Assembly: GCA_963695705.1 (NCBI GenBank)
Contig: CAVOHB010000009.1
Coordinates: 806,001 to 870,000, forward strand
Source of the DNA: JBKPNJ01 sp963695705
GTDB lineage: Bacteria; Actinomycetota; Actinomycetes; Propionibacteriales; Nocardioidaceae
Direction of reading: 5' to 3'
Length of the DNA stretch: 64,000 nucleotides
Shown: piece by piece, positions 1 to 8,610 of the stretch
How the letters are laid out: every line of letters starts with the position of its first letter
Numbering within the stretch: position 1 is the first letter of the stretch
Program-made: the position numbers and the translations under genes
The notes under the pieces: model-generated
What the model was told of the DNA's origin: nothing
Database searches by the model: none
What the model saw: only the letters and a program-made list of their open reading frames with translations

Positions 1-1403
1 AACATGTGGGCGTCCTGGGTGACGTACCCGATCGCCTGGTGCAGGGAGTCCAGCGACGCGTCGCGGACGTCGACGCCACCTACCTTGACTGCACCGCCGG
101 TGACGTCGTAAAGCCGGGCCACCAGGTGCGTGATCGTCGTCTTGCCGGCCCCGGAGGGCCCGACCAGCGCGACCAGCTGACCGGGCTCGGCGACGAAGCT
201 GACGTCGTGCAGGACATCGGTGCCGGCGCGGGAGTCCAGCACGGCAACGGATTCCAGGCTCGCCAGTGAGATCTCGTCGGCACTCGGGTAACGGAAGTCC
301 ACGTGTGAGAACTCCACCGTCGCTCTCTGCTCGGGGAGCGCATCCGGCTCCTCCCGCTCGACGATCATCGGCTCGAGGTCGAGGACCTCGAAGACGCGCT
401 CGAACGAGACCAGTGCGGTCATCACGTCGACGCGGACGTTGGCGAGAGCCGTCAACGGGCCGTACAGCCGACTCATCAGCGCAGCAAGGGCGAGCAGCGT
501 ACCGACGCTCAGCGAGCCTTGCGCCGCCAGCACACCGCCGACGCCGTAGACGACGGCTGTCGCGACCGCGGCGACGAGGGTCAGCGCGGAGAAGAAGATG
601 CGGCCGATCATCGCGATCCGGACACCGAGGTCGCGTACCCGCGCCGACCTCGCGCCGAACTCGACGTCCTCGGAGGCCTGCTGACCGAACAGCTTGACCA
701 GCAGGGCGCCACCGACGTTGAACCGCTCGGTCATCATCGTCGACATGTCGGCGTTCTGCTGCATCTGCTCGTACGTGAGACCCGACAACCTCCGCCCGGC
801 CCACTTCGCGGGGAGAAGGAAGACGGGCAGCATCGCGATGGCGATCAGCGTGATCTGCCAGGAGAGCACCAGCATGGCGACACCGACCAGTAGCAGGCTG
901 ATGATGTTGCTGACCACGCCCGAGAGGGTTGAGGTGAACGCGCGCTGCGCGCCGATCACGTCGTTGTTGAGACGCGAGACCAGTGCGCCGGTCTGGGTAC
1001 GGGTGAAGAACGCCAGCGGCATCCGCTGCACGTGGGAAAAAACCCGGACACGGAGGTCGTAGATCAGACCTTCACCGATCCGGGCGGAGTACCAGCGCTC
1101 GATCAGCGTCAAGCCGGCCTGGACGAACGCCAGCAGGCCGATCGCCAGCGCGAGCCAGGTGACCAGCACCGAGTCCTGCTTGAGGACACCGTCGTCGACG
1201 ATGCTCTTGAACAACAGGGGTGTGACGACCGCCAGCGATGCGTCCACGATGGTGAACGCCAGGAACAGCACGATCTGCTTGAGGTACGGCCGGGCGAAGG
1301 CGGCGATCCGCCGCAGCGTGCCGGGAGCGAGCTGGTGCTTGGTGATCTCGGAGTCAGCGGAATAGGAGTGCCGAGCCCGGGCGGCTCCCATGTTCACGCT
1401 CAC
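1..1403 (-). CDS. ABC exporter half-transporter (partial, runs off the left edge)
   Basis: Membrane domain fused to a nucleotide-binding domain, as in ABC-type exporters that work as dimers in the cytoplasmic membrane; the substrate (drug, lipid or peptide) cannot be told. About 467 residues are visible. Hydrophobic membrane helices fill the first two thirds, followed by Walker A GPSGAGKTT near residue 415; the window ends just after the Q-loop (YVTQDAHMF), so the ABC signature and Walker B are outside. The GTG start at 1403 is chosen because GGAAGGGGG lies five bases before it; an ATG four codons on (1391) is the alternative. It lies 33 bp downstream of the enoyl-CoA hydratase-like gene on the same strand, so the two may be co-transcribed. 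Confidence 0.9.
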   Translation of the reverse strand, partial: MSVNMGAARARHSYSADSEITKHQLAPGTLRRIAAFARPYLKQIVLFLAFTIVDASLAVVTPLLFKSIVDDGVLKQDSVLVTWLALAIGLLAFVQAGLTLIERWYSARIGEGLIYDLRVRVFSHVQRMPLAFFTRTQTGALVSRLNNDVIGAQRAFTSTLSGVVSNIISLLLVGVAMLVLSWQITLIAIAMLPVFLLPAKWAGRRLSGLTYEQMQQNADMSTMMTERFNVGGALLVKLFGQQASEDVEFGARSARVRDLGVRIAMIGRIFFSALTLVAAVATAVVYGVGGVLAAQGSLSVGTLLALAALMSRLYGPLTALANVRVDVMTALVSFERVFEVLDLEPMIVEREEPDALPEQRATVEFSHVDFRYPSADEISLASLESVAVLDSRAGTDVLHDVSFVAEPGQLVALVGPSGAGKTTITHLVARLYDVTGGAVKVGGVDVRDASLDSLHQAIGYVTQDAHM

Positions 1404-1436
1404 GGCGACCCCCTTCCACGTTTACAGGTCGAAACG

Positions 1437-2249
1437 TCAACGTGGCAGCGGGTCTTTTTCTTCCCCTGCAAGCGCCAGCGCGCGGAGTCGACGGGTCTGC
1501 GCGGCCCCCTCGCGAGCCCGCTGGCCGTCATAGTCCCCGTTCGTGGCGGCGAGCAGCAGCGCCTTCGTCTCAGTGACGGCGCCGGCCGGAACCGAGAGCA
1601 GTGCTGCGCACAGATCGCGCACCGTGCCCGCCAGCTCGGTACGCGGCACGACGGCATTGACCAGCCCGATCCGTGCCGCTTCGGCGGCGGCCACCCACCG
1701 GGCGGTGGCACACATCTCGAGCGCCCGCGCATACCCGACGAGCTCGACCAGCGGCTTGGTCCCGGCGAGGTCGGGCACCAGGCCAAGTGCCGGCTCGCGC
1801 ATGCAGAACCTGGCGTCGTCGGCGGCGACCCGCAGGTCGCAGGCCAGGGCGAGCTGGAAGCCCGCGCCCACCGCCTCCCCCTGCACCGCGGCGATGCTGA
1901 TCCAGCGCGGGTCACGCCACCAGACGAAGCCCTCCTGGTAACGCGCGATGGTCGTGGCGATCGTGGCGTCGTCGTGCGTGGCCAGCCCGAGCAGCGACTC
2001 GGCTCCAGGCGGACCCTGCCCGGTGAGCAGCCGCCGGTCGAGACCGGCGCAGAACGACGGCCCGACAGAGGTCAGCAGCACGATCCTGACCGTCTCCGGC
2101 AGCGCGGCACCGATCCGCGCCAGCGCGGTCCACGTCGACGGGGTCTGGGCGTTGCGCGAGCCCGGGTTGTCGAGTACGACGGTCGCGATGGGTCCGTCGA
2201 CCTCGAGCCGGAGCCCGGCATCTCTCAGTTCCTCGCTCATCTCGCTCAT
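1437..2249 (-). CDS. Enoyl-CoA hydratase/isomerase family protein
   Basis: A 270-residue crotonase-fold protein. Members hydrate or isomerise enoyl-CoA thioesters in fatty-acid or amino-acid breakdown. The oxyanion-hole segments are visible (PSFCAGLDRRLL near residue 65, GEAVGAGFQLALACDLRVA near 115). One catalytic glutamate position appears kept in REPALGLVPD, but the second canonical glutamate position reads PDLAGT, so classic hydratase chemistry is uncertain and another crotonase reaction is possible. The start ATG at 2249 (MSEMSEE) has no clear ribosome binding site; an ATG three codons later is equally possible. A longer upstream reading frame looks like noncoding shadow. Confidence 0.8.
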   Translation of the reverse strand: MSEMSEELRDAGLRLEVDGPIATVVLDNPGSRNAQTPSTWTALARIGAALPETVRIVLLTSVGPSFCAGLDRRLLTGQGPPGAESLLGLATHDDATIATTIARYQEGFVWWRDPRWISIAAVQGEAVGAGFQLALACDLRVAADDARFCMREPALGLVPDLAGTKPLVELVGYARALEMCATARWVAAAEAARIGLVNAVVPRTELAGTVRDLCAALLSVPAGAVTETKALLLAATNGDYDGQRAREGAAQTRRLRALALAGEEKDPLPR

Positions 2250-2323
2250 GGACGGTGAGCCTATGCACCGGGCCCGCGAGCGTCGGGACACGGCGCGTCC
2301 CGGGAGCCCGCACGCCGGGGCAG

Positions 2324-3922
2324 TCAGGCCAGCGCGACGAGATCCAGATAGCCCTCGTTCCACAGGTCCTCGTCACCGTCGGGCAGGATCAGCACCCGGT
2401 CCGGCTGCAGCGCCGCGACCGCACCCTCGTCGTGGGTGACCAGCACGATCGCGCCGGCGTAGGAACGGATCGCGCCGAGCACCTCCTGCCGCGAGGCGGG
2501 GTCGAGGTTGTTGGTCGGTTCGTCGAGCAGCAGCACGTTGGCGGCGGACACGACCAGCGTGGCCAGCGCGAGCCGTGTCTTCTCGCCACCGGAGAGCACC
2601 CTGGCGGGCTTGGCCGAGTCGTCGCCGGAGAACAGGAACGACCCGAGCACCGAGCGGGCCTCGGTGTCGGTGAGCTCGGGCGCGGCGTGTCTCATGTTGT
2701 CCAGCACGCTGCTGTCGATGTCGAGGGTCTCGTGCTCCTGCGCGTAGTAGCCCAGCTTGAGCCCGTGCCCGGGCTCGACGCCGCCGGTGTCCGGGTCGTC
2801 CAGCCCGGCCAGGATCCGCAGCAGTGTCGTCTTCCCGGCGCCGTTGAGGCCGAGGACGACGACTCTGCTGCCGCGGTCGACGGCGAGGTCCACATCGGTG
2901 AAGACCTCCAGGGATCCGTACGACTTGGACAGGCTGCCGGCGGTCAAGGGTGTCTTGCCGCAGGGCGCCGGGGCCGGGAAACGGATCTTCGCGACCCGGT
3001 CGGTGCGCCGTTCACCCTCCAGACCCGCCATCAGGCGCTGCGCGCGCTTGGCCATGTTCTGCGCGGCGGTCGCCTTCGTCGCCTTGGCACGCATCTTGTT
3101 GGCCTGCTCCATCAAGGCTCCGGCCTTGCGCTCGGCGTTGGCCCGTTCGCGTCGGCGCCGCCGCTCGTCGGTTTCGCGCTGCTGCAGGTAGGCACTCCAG
3201 CCGACGTTGTAGATGTCGACCTCGGCGCGGTTCGCGTCCAGGTGCAGAACCTTGTTGACCGTGTTCTCAAGCAGTGCGACGTCGTGGCTGATCACCACCA
3301 ACCCGCCCCTGTGTGACTTCAGGAAGTCGCGAAGCCAGCCGATCGAGTCCGCATCGAGATGGTTCGTCGGCTCGTCCAGCAACAGTGTCTCCGCGCCGGA
3401 GAACAGGATCCGGGCCAGCTCGACCCGTCGCCGCTGGCCACCGGACAGTGTCTTCAGCGGCTGGCTGAGCACCCGGTCCGGTAACCCCAGGCTCGACGCG
3501 ATCTGCGCTGCCTCCGACTCGGCGGAGTAGCCGCCGGCCGCATGCAGCTCGGCGTCGGCACGCGTGTACCGCGCCATCGCCTGCTCCTGCCGGTCGCCGA
3601 CCGTGGTGGACATCTGATGTTCTGCCTCGCGGAGCCGGCGAATGAACTCGTCCAGCCCGCGCGCGGACAGGATGCGGTCGCGGGCGCTCTCCTCCGGGTC
3701 GCCGGTGCGCGGATCCTGCGGGAGGTACCCCACCGAGGCGGTACGCGTCACGGTGCCGGACGCCGGAAGCCCTTCGCCGGCCAGGATCCTGGTGAGCGTG
3801 GTCTTTCCCGCGCCGTTGCGCCCGACCAGCCCGATCTTGTCCCCGGTGCCGACGCGGAAGCTAGCGCTGGATATCAGCAGGCTCGAACCGGCGCGGACTT
3901 CGAGGTTGTGGGCGGTGATCAT
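2324..3922 (-). CDS. ABC-F family ATPase (ribosome-associated type)
   Basis: A 532-residue soluble protein with two ABC domains and no membrane segments, the ABC-F layout. Family members bind the ribosome E site and act as translation factors or give antibiotic protection. First domain: GRNGAGKTT near residue 36, LSGGQRRRVELAR, LLLDEPTNHLD. A charged linker rich in R, K and A follows (about 245-300). Second domain: GLNGAGKTT, LSGGEKTRLALAT, LLLDEPTNNLD. The ATG at 3922 follows GGGAG by eight bases; an in-frame ATG seven codons upstream is less likely. It is divergent from the zinc peptidase gene. Whether it is housekeeping or resistance-linked cannot be decided. Confidence 0.92.
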   Translation of the reverse strand: MITAHNLEVRAGSSLLISSASFRVGTGDKIGLVGRNGAGKTTLTRILAGEGLPASGTVTRTASVGYLPQDPRTGDPEESARDRILSARGLDEFIRRLREAEHQMSTTVGDRQEQAMARYTRADAELHAAGGYSAESEAAQIASSLGLPDRVLSQPLKTLSGGQRRRVELARILFSGAETLLLDEPTNHLDADSIGWLRDFLKSHRGGLVVISHDVALLENTVNKVLHLDANRAEVDIYNVGWSAYLQQRETDERRRRRERANAERKAGALMEQANKMRAKATKATAAQNMAKRAQRLMAGLEGERRTDRVAKIRFPAPAPCGKTPLTAGSLSKSYGSLEVFTDVDLAVDRGSRVVVLGLNGAGKTTLLRILAGLDDPDTGGVEPGHGLKLGYYAQEHETLDIDSSVLDNMRHAAPELTDTEARSVLGSFLFSGDDSAKPARVLSGGEKTRLALATLVVSAANVLLLDEPTNNLDPASRQEVLGAIRSYAGAIVLVTHDEGAVAALQPDRVLILPDGDEDLWNEGYLDLVALA

Positions 3923-4080
3923 GGACGGACGCGCTCCCAGCACGAGATTCGGACCTGGCAGTGGCCCCGACGTCGCGCGTTGCGGCGTCAGGGTTTCGAA
4001 CTAGTCCGTCCCGGGCATCATGATCGCCTAGCCTACCGGTGCGGGCCGAGCGCTCCGAGGATCATCGAAAGGGACAAAGC

Positions 4081-5025
4081 ATGCGCTTCAACCCGAAGGC
4101 CAGGCTGAACACCTCGCAGATCCGGGACAGGCGGGGGCGCCGGTCAGCCGGGGGTGGTGGGCTGGGTGGCCTTCCCACCGGTGGTGGCGGCATCCCCGGC
4201 GGCCTACCGGCCGGAGGCGGTGTCATCGGCATCATCATCGCGCTCGTCATCGCCTTTCTCGTCTTCAAGTCGGGTGGGTCGGCCAGCCCCACGTCGACGA
4301 GCGACGGCACCACCGTCTCCTCAGACATCCAGCAGCGGTGTCAGACCGGAGAGGACGCCAACACCTACGAGGACTGCGCGATCGTCGCCGACGTCAACTC
4401 GATCCAGTCCTTCTGGGCCGCCGCCCTGCCCAAGCAGGCCGGCGACGCTTACGTCGACGCCCCGACCGAGTGGTTCACCGGCTCAACGCCGACGGGTTGT
4501 GGGCAGGCCACGTCGGCGGTCGGGCCGTTCTACTGCCCGGAGGACACGACCGTCTATATCGACCTGACGTTCTTCCACGACATGCTCCAGGGCGACCTGG
4601 GCGCCAAGGGTGGCCCGTTCGCGGAGGCGTACGTGCTCGCCCACGAGTACGGCCACCACGTGCAGGACATCCTGGGGACGATGAGCGCGATGAAGACCTT
4701 CCAGGGTCCCAAGAGCGACTCAGTACGCCTGGAGCTCCAGGCCGACTGCTTCGCGGGGATCTGGGCGAAGTATGCCACCCAGGTACCGGATGCCAGCGGT
4801 CAGCCGTACATCCTCGACCTGACCCAGGACGACATCAACTCCGCGCTCGACGCGGCCCAGGCGGTGGGCGACGACCGGATCCAGGAGCGCAGCGAGGGGC
4901 GGGTCAACCCCGAGCAGTGGACCCACGGGTCATCGGCGCAGCGACAGCACTGGTTCACCGTAGGAATGCAGGAGGGGACCATCAGCGCATGTGACACGTT
5001 CGGCACCGACAACCTGGACGGCTAG
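4081..5025 (+). CDS. Putative neutral zinc metallopeptidase (YpfJ/Zn_peptidase family)
   Basis: A 314-residue membrane-anchored protein of the YpfJ-type metallopeptidase family. The N-terminus has a glycine-rich stretch and one transmembrane segment (about residues 56-73, IIIALVIAFLVF), then a serine/threonine-rich linker, then the peptidase domain. The zinc motif HExxH reads AHEYGHHVQD near residue 190, and ELQADCFAG downstream matches the family's third metal-ligand region. Substrate unknown. The ATG at 4081 follows AAAGGGAC and fits the conserved MRFNPKARL start. A -10 like box TAGCCT at 4029-4034 would give a leader of about 40 bases. Confidence 0.88.
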   Translation: MRFNPKARLNTSQIRDRRGRRSAGGGGLGGLPTGGGGIPGGLPAGGGVIGIIIALVIAFLVFKSGGSASPTSTSDGTTVSSDIQQRCQTGEDANTYEDCAIVADVNSIQSFWAAALPKQAGDAYVDAPTEWFTGSTPTGCGQATSAVGPFYCPEDTTVYIDLTFFHDMLQGDLGAKGGPFAEAYVLAHEYGHHVQDILGTMSAMKTFQGPKSDSVRLELQADCFAGIWAKYATQVPDASGQPYILDLTQDDINSALDAAQAVGDDRIQERSEGRVNPEQWTHGSSAQRQHWFTVGMQEGTISACDTFGTDNLDG

Positions 5026-5051
5026 CCGGCTCTCCGGGTTCCCGGGAAACG

Positions 5052-5429
5052 TCAGGCGTTCTGCCAGAGGCCCACCACGTTGCCCTCGGTGTCCTTGAAG
5101 TACGCCGCGAACCCCATGTCCATCACCGGCTGCTTCGCCGTGACCGTCGAACCGCCGAGTGACCCGATCGTCTCCAGCGCCTTGTCGATATCTTCGACGG
5201 CGATCGTGATCACGGGGGCGGTGTACGGTTCCTGCCGCTTGAGCATGCCGCCGTTGATGGCGCCGGCGTCGGTGGGCATGCCCTGCTCGTCGGTCGGCGT
5301 CGTCCGCACCATCGTGTAGTTCATGTCCGGCATCGGATCGAGGTTCCAGTCGAAGGCCGCACGGTAGAAGCCCTGTGCCCGATCGAGGTCGTCGGCCGGG
5401 ATCTCGAAGTGCACGACACGGCCACTCAT
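5052..5429 (-). CDS. VOC family protein (glyoxalase-like)
   Basis: A 125-residue single-module vicinal oxygen chelate protein. It opens with GRVVHFEIPADDLDRAQGFY and closes with AYFKDTEGNVVGLWQNA, the paired beta-alpha-beta-beta-beta halves of the fold; the glutamate in FEIP and the one in the C-terminal half are typical metal-side positions. Members include glyoxalases, dioxygenases and antibiotic-binding proteins, and no specific role can be assigned. GGAAGGTGGG lies nine bases ahead of the ATG at 5429. It is convergent with the zinc peptidase gene, 26 bp apart. Confidence 0.8.
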   Translation of the reverse strand: MSGRVVHFEIPADDLDRAQGFYRAAFDWNLDPMPDMNYTMVRTTPTDEQGMPTDAGAINGGMLKRQEPYTAPVITIAVEDIDKALETIGSLGGSTVTAKQPVMDMGFAAYFKDTEGNVVGLWQNA

Positions 5430-5550
5430 GGCCAGCCCACCTTCCGTGTGAGGAGCGATTCGGCACCGGGCGGCGCCTGCGCTCAGGCTACGCCGACATG
5501 CCGTGGCGGGCCGGGGATGATCGTCGTCGAGCCAGTGCTACAACCAGACC

Positions 5551-6183
5551 ATGGCCAGCGACGAGGTTGTCCCTCCCGGCGGTGAGAAGGTGGAGGAGGA
5601 TCCGCCGTGGGACGCCTGGCATCCGGCGGAGGTCACGGAGCGGCTGCGAGGCGTCGACGCGCCCTGGTGCGTGGCGGCCGGATGGGCACTCGACCTGTTC
5701 CGCGGCGGGACCCCGCGCGAACACGAGGACCTCGAGGTCGCCGTACCGATTGGCCGGTTCGAGGAGATCCGGAGCGCCCTCGGAGCGTTCGCCTTCGAGG
5801 TGGTCGGCTCGGGTCGTCGGTGGCCGTTGCAGGACCCGGCCTTCGACGTCATGCACCAGACGTGGGTACGCGAGCTCGACACCGGTGTCTACCGGCTCGA
5901 CATCTTCCGCGAGCCCCACGACGGGGATATCTGGATAAATCGCCGGGCGCCCACCATGCGGTTCCCGTACGGGCAGATCATCGAGACCTCACCGGACGGT
6001 ATCCCGTACCTGGTGCCGGAGATCGTGCTGTGGTTCAAGGCCAAGCACCAGCGACCCAAGGACCAGGCGGACTTCGAAGGCACGCTGCCGCTGCTGAGCC
6101 CGCGTCGGCGGGCGTGGCTGGCCGGCGCGTTGGCGACGGAGCACCCCGGCCACCCCTGGCTGAAGGAGCTCGAGCCTACGTGA
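5551..6183 (+). CDS. Nucleotidyltransferase-fold protein (aminoglycoside adenylyltransferase-like)
   Basis: A 210-residue protein with a nucleotidyltransferase core like the 2''-aminoglycoside adenylyltransferase family: WCVAAGWALDLFRGG near residue 40, then REHEDLEVAVP, where the family usually shows a D-x-D pair. Here the first position is E-D-L-E, so the acidic pair is altered and activity is uncertain. The C-terminal part has WFKAKHQRPKDQADFE, also typical of these proteins. Real substrates for most members are unknown. A weak -10 (TACAAC, 5539-5544) lies six bases before the ATG, so the transcript may be leaderless. The 3' end overlaps the MarR-like stub on the other strand by eight bases. 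Confidence 0.72.
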   Translation: MASDEVVPPGGEKVEEDPPWDAWHPAEVTERLRGVDAPWCVAAGWALDLFRGGTPREHEDLEVAVPIGRFEEIRSALGAFAFEVVGSGRRWPLQDPAFDVMHQTWVRELDTGVYRLDIFREPHDGDIWINRRAPTMRFPYGQIIETSPDGIPYLVPEIVLWFKAKHQRPKDQADFEGTLPLLSPRRRAWLAGALATEHPGHPWLKELEPT

Positions 6184-6280
6184 TCGTGGACGAGTCGATT
6201 CGCGCCATGATGCGCTCGGCGTCCCGACCGAGCCGTCGCAGCTGCTCGGATGACAGCACGTCGATGACAAGCCGGCGGAC
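6176..6280 (-). pseudogene. C-terminal stub of a MarR-like regulator
   Basis: The minus strand here encodes about 35 residues ending in a stop: DVLSSEQLRRLGRDAERIMA is the kind of C-terminal dimerisation helix found in MarR-family regulators. Nothing resembling the winged helix lies upstream; homology stops at about 6280, exactly where an epimerase C-terminus begins on the plus strand. The identification rests on a short segment. It looks like one half of a deletion scar between formerly divergent genes. Confidence 0.4.
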
Positions 6281-6565
6281 GTGCGCGACATGACCGGGGG
6301 CGGCGTCGACGACGGGTACTACGTCATCGGGGACGGCCTGAACCCCACCGTGGCCGAACTGACCGAAGCCGCGGCCGGCGCGGTCGGCGCCCCCGGAGCG
6401 GTCCCTGGATCCGAGGAAGAGGCGCGCACCGGGGTCGGCGACTACCTCGCCGAAGTGCTGCTGCTCGACCAAGCCACAACGGCGGACAGGGCGCGCGCCG
6501 TCGGCTGGCGACCGTTACACCCGGGCCTCGTCGACGAGTTCCGCCAGGGCAGCTACCGCCGCTGA
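6281..6565 (+). pseudogene. C-terminal stub of an NAD-dependent epimerase/dehydratase-like protein
   Basis: About 94 codons whose product (YYVIGDGLNPTVAELTEAA near the start, GWRPLHPGLVDEFRQGSYRR at the end) matches the C-terminal third of actinobacterial SDR-type epimerases. The Rossmann GxxGxxG segment and the YxxxK catalytic motif, which should lie about 200 residues upstream, are absent. No ribosome binding site precedes the first ATG (6281). It abuts the MarR-like stub head to head. Confidence 0.6.
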
Positions 6566-6591
6566 CGAGCGCTAACTCGCGCAGCCCGGTC

Positions 6592-6894
6592 TCAGGTGGC
6601 GGTAGACGTTCGGAACCGCTGGAGCGCCGGCCGGAGCGAGGCGCGCAGCGTGTCCTCTCGTCTGCGCGGCACCAGGTCGGCACCGAGGTCGTCGACCGGC
6701 AGGAACTCGATCGTCGGGTTGCGCCGCAGGCATGCTTCCAGATCCTGCCTGCACAGCAGCGCCTCCTCGAAACCGAGGTCCGCCTGGTTGTCCGGGGTGG
6801 TGTAGGCGGTGATGATCCCGTCGTCTCCCACCTGCACCCGAGCTCGGGGGGCAGCGTCGGGCACCGTGATGCTGCGCACTTCGAAGATCTTCAT
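6592..6894 (-). CDS. Conserved-looking small hypothetical protein
   Basis: A 100-residue protein starting MKIFEVRSITVPDAAPRARV with predicted beta strands in the first half and a leucine/arginine-rich helical tail. No motif, signal peptide or membrane segment is seen and I do not recognise the family. The start at ATG 6894 is preferred because the extension upstream is arginine/serine-rich and looks noncoding; a GAGAGGG lies 13-14 bases ahead, which is long. The 244 bases upstream (6895-7138) hold only an AT-richer patch near 6960 that may contain its promoter. Confidence 0.5.
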   Translation of the reverse strand: MKIFEVRSITVPDAAPRARVQVGDDGIITAYTTPDNQADLGFEEALLCRQDLEACLRRNPTIEFLPVDDLGADLVPRRREDTLRASLRPALQRFRTSTAT

Positions 6895-7138
6895 GGCGTG
6901 ACTCAGGCCCTCTCGTGACGAACGTCCCGGACTAGCAGTAACCGTCACTGGCTTCTCCCTAATAGAACGAGAGAACGCGACTCGGGTTACGCCATGTCCG
7001 AACGAGTGGCCCGGACCGGCCGCCGGAAGCCCGGCCACCGCCGGGGTGCGCCGCAGCCGACTCTCCGATCGGTCCGACGGGTGGGCAAGAGGGCAAAGCG
7101 TGATCTGAGCACGGCCTGAGTAGAGCCGCAGCAGCGCC

Positions 7139-7777
7139 TCAGTGGGAGAAGTGCGGGTCGACCACGTCGATGTCGATGTTCAGAGCATCCATGGCGGCCT
7201 TCTCCAGAACCCGTCGCCGCGGATCGGGCACCGGGAGCCACCGGCCTCGGGGCAGTGCGGCCAGCCGACGCAGCCGGGGATCGGTCAGGACCGCGGTCAC
7301 CGCGGACCGGTCTCCACCGGTCACCAGACCGTCGAGACTGCTTGCCCGCGCGGCCAGCACCTCATGAGTTGCATCGGCGGCGGCCTGCCAGGCGACTCGT
7401 GCCTGGTTGTCGCGCCGCCGGGCGAAGCGCTGCTGGCTCCAACCGCCGGCCTTCGTCTTGCCCTGCACGTGCCGGGAGCCCACTTTGGTGGCGGTCAGCG
7501 TCGAGGCCTCCAGGACCCCCACCGCATAGCCGCCGCGCCGCACGAGCACTATTCCGAGCCGACGCGACCGGGTGCAGTGTTCGACCAGCTCACCGGTCAG
7601 CGGCGGGAAGGGAACCCAGACCACGGCGGACGCGCCATCGACCGACGTCAGCGTGACCCGGTCGTCGGCGGGTATCCGGATGACGCCGGGATGCCGACTG
7701 TCGAAGCCGTCCAGCCACCGCGGCAGCCGGGCCGGGGATACGTCGATTCGTCTTGCCGGCTCGCCGGCCTCGGTCAT
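7139..7777 (-). CDS. acVLRF1-type Vms1/eRF1-fold peptidyl-tRNA hydrolase
   Basis: A 212-residue protein with the hallmark VGSRHVQGKTKAGGWSQQRF near residue 115, the loop carrying the catalytic glutamine of the actinobacterial Vms1-like release factor (acVLRF1) family. Family members release nascent chains from stalled 50S subunits, so a ribosome quality-control role in the cytoplasm is likely by family knowledge. C-terminal RRRVLEKAAMDALNIDIDVV is a helix plus strand closing the fold. The gene follows sufT by 30 bp on the same strand and may be read from the suf transcript. Confidence 0.85.
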   Translation of the reverse strand: MTEAGEPARRIDVSPARLPRWLDGFDSRHPGVIRIPADDRVTLTSVDGASAVVWVPFPPLTGELVEHCTRSRRLGIVLVRRGGYAVGVLEASTLTATKVGSRHVQGKTKAGGWSQQRFARRRDNQARVAWQAAADATHEVLAARASSLDGLVTGGDRSAVTAVLTDPRLRRLAALPRGRWLPVPDPRRRVLEKAAMDALNIDIDVVDPHFSH

Positions 7778-7807
7778 GCCGGCTCGCCGGCGACTCGCAC
7801 GAGCCCC

Positions 7808-8164
7808 TCAGACGTTGAAACCGAGTGCCCGCAACATGTCGCGGCCGTCGTCGGTGATCTTGTCCGGACCCCACGGCGGCATCCAGACCCAGTTGATCCG
7901 GAACCCGTTGACCAGGCCCTCGAGCGCCTGCCGGGTCTGGTCCTCGATCACGTCGGTGAGCGGGCAGGCGGCGGACGTCAGCGTCATGTCGATGACCGCG
8001 CTCTGGTCGGGTTCCACGCTGACGCCGTAGATGAGCCCGAGATCCACGACGTTGATGCCGAGCTCGGGGTCGACGACGTCCTTCATGGCCTCGGTAACGT
8101 CGTCGGCTGAGACCGCCGCGGAGGATGCGGCGTCCTGCAGGTCGACCTCTGGCAGATCAGTCAT
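7808..8164 (-). CDS. sufT: SufT-like iron-sulphur assembly factor (DUF59/MIP18 family)
   Basis: A 118-residue protein with the DUF59 core: VVDPELGINVVDLGLIYG (DPE motif, near residue 30) and TSAACPLTDVIEDQ with the conserved cysteine near residue 70. Family members assist maturation or delivery of iron-sulphur clusters. The C-terminal tail MPPWGPDKITDDGRDMLRAL is also characteristic. It is the last gene of the suf cluster; its ATG overlaps the sufU stop by four bases (8161-8164), so translation is probably coupled. Confidence 0.9.
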   Translation of the reverse strand: MTDLPEVDLQDAASSAAVSADDVTEAMKDVVDPELGINVVDLGLIYGVSVEPDQSAVIDMTLTSAACPLTDVIEDQTRQALEGLVNGFRINWVWMPPWGPDKITDDGRDMLRALGFNV

Positions 8165-8610
8165 GATTGCTCCTCAACCGGCGCCGATTGCACCGTCGCG
8201 TCTTTCCAGGCCATCCAGGACATCAGCGCGCACTTGATCCGCGCCGGGAACTTGGCGACGCCGGCGAACGCGATCGCGTCCTCGAGCCGCTCGTCGTCGA
8301 CGTCTACCTGCCCGCGTCCCTGCATCAGCGTCAGGAACTCCTCGTGCAGCGCCATCGCCGCGTCGATCGGTTTGCCGATCACCAGGTCGCTCATCACCGA
8401 CGCCGACGCCTGCGAGATCGAGCAGCCTTGGGCTTCGTACGACACGTCGGCCACTACTCCATCGTCGACGTGCACGCGCAGGGTGATCTCATCACCGCAC
8501 GTCGGATTGACGTGGTGCACCTCAGCCTCGTAAGGGGTCCGCAGCCCCGCGTGGTGCGGATTCTTGTAGTGGTCGAGGATGATCTCCTGGTACAGCGAGT
8601 TGAGGTCCAT
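8161..8610 (-). CDS. sufU: SufU iron-sulphur assembly protein
   Basis: A 149-residue NifU/IscU-like protein that accepts sulphur from SufS in a zinc-dependent way. Conserved cysteines are visible in NPTCGDEI (near residue 38), GCSISQASAS (near 64) and RIKCALMSW (near 127), with the usual aspartate after the first. The start MDLNSLYQEIILDHY is the standard N-terminus; the ATG at 8610 overlaps the sufS stop as TGATG, and GGTGAG lies just ahead inside sufS. The longer reading frame upstream is a shadow of sufS. Confidence 0.95.
   Translation of the reverse strand: MDLNSLYQEIILDHYKNPHHAGLRTPYEAEVHHVNPTCGDEITLRVHVDDGVVADVSYEAQGCSISQASASVMSDLVIGKPIDAAMALHEEFLTLMQGRGQVDVDDERLEDAIAFAGVAKFPARIKCALMSWMAWKDATVQSAPVEEQS

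Noticed and set aside
1032..2258. 408-codon plus-strand open frame over the ABC exporter and enoyl-CoA hydratase genes
   Set aside because: Antisense shadow of recognisable genes; no coherent domain.
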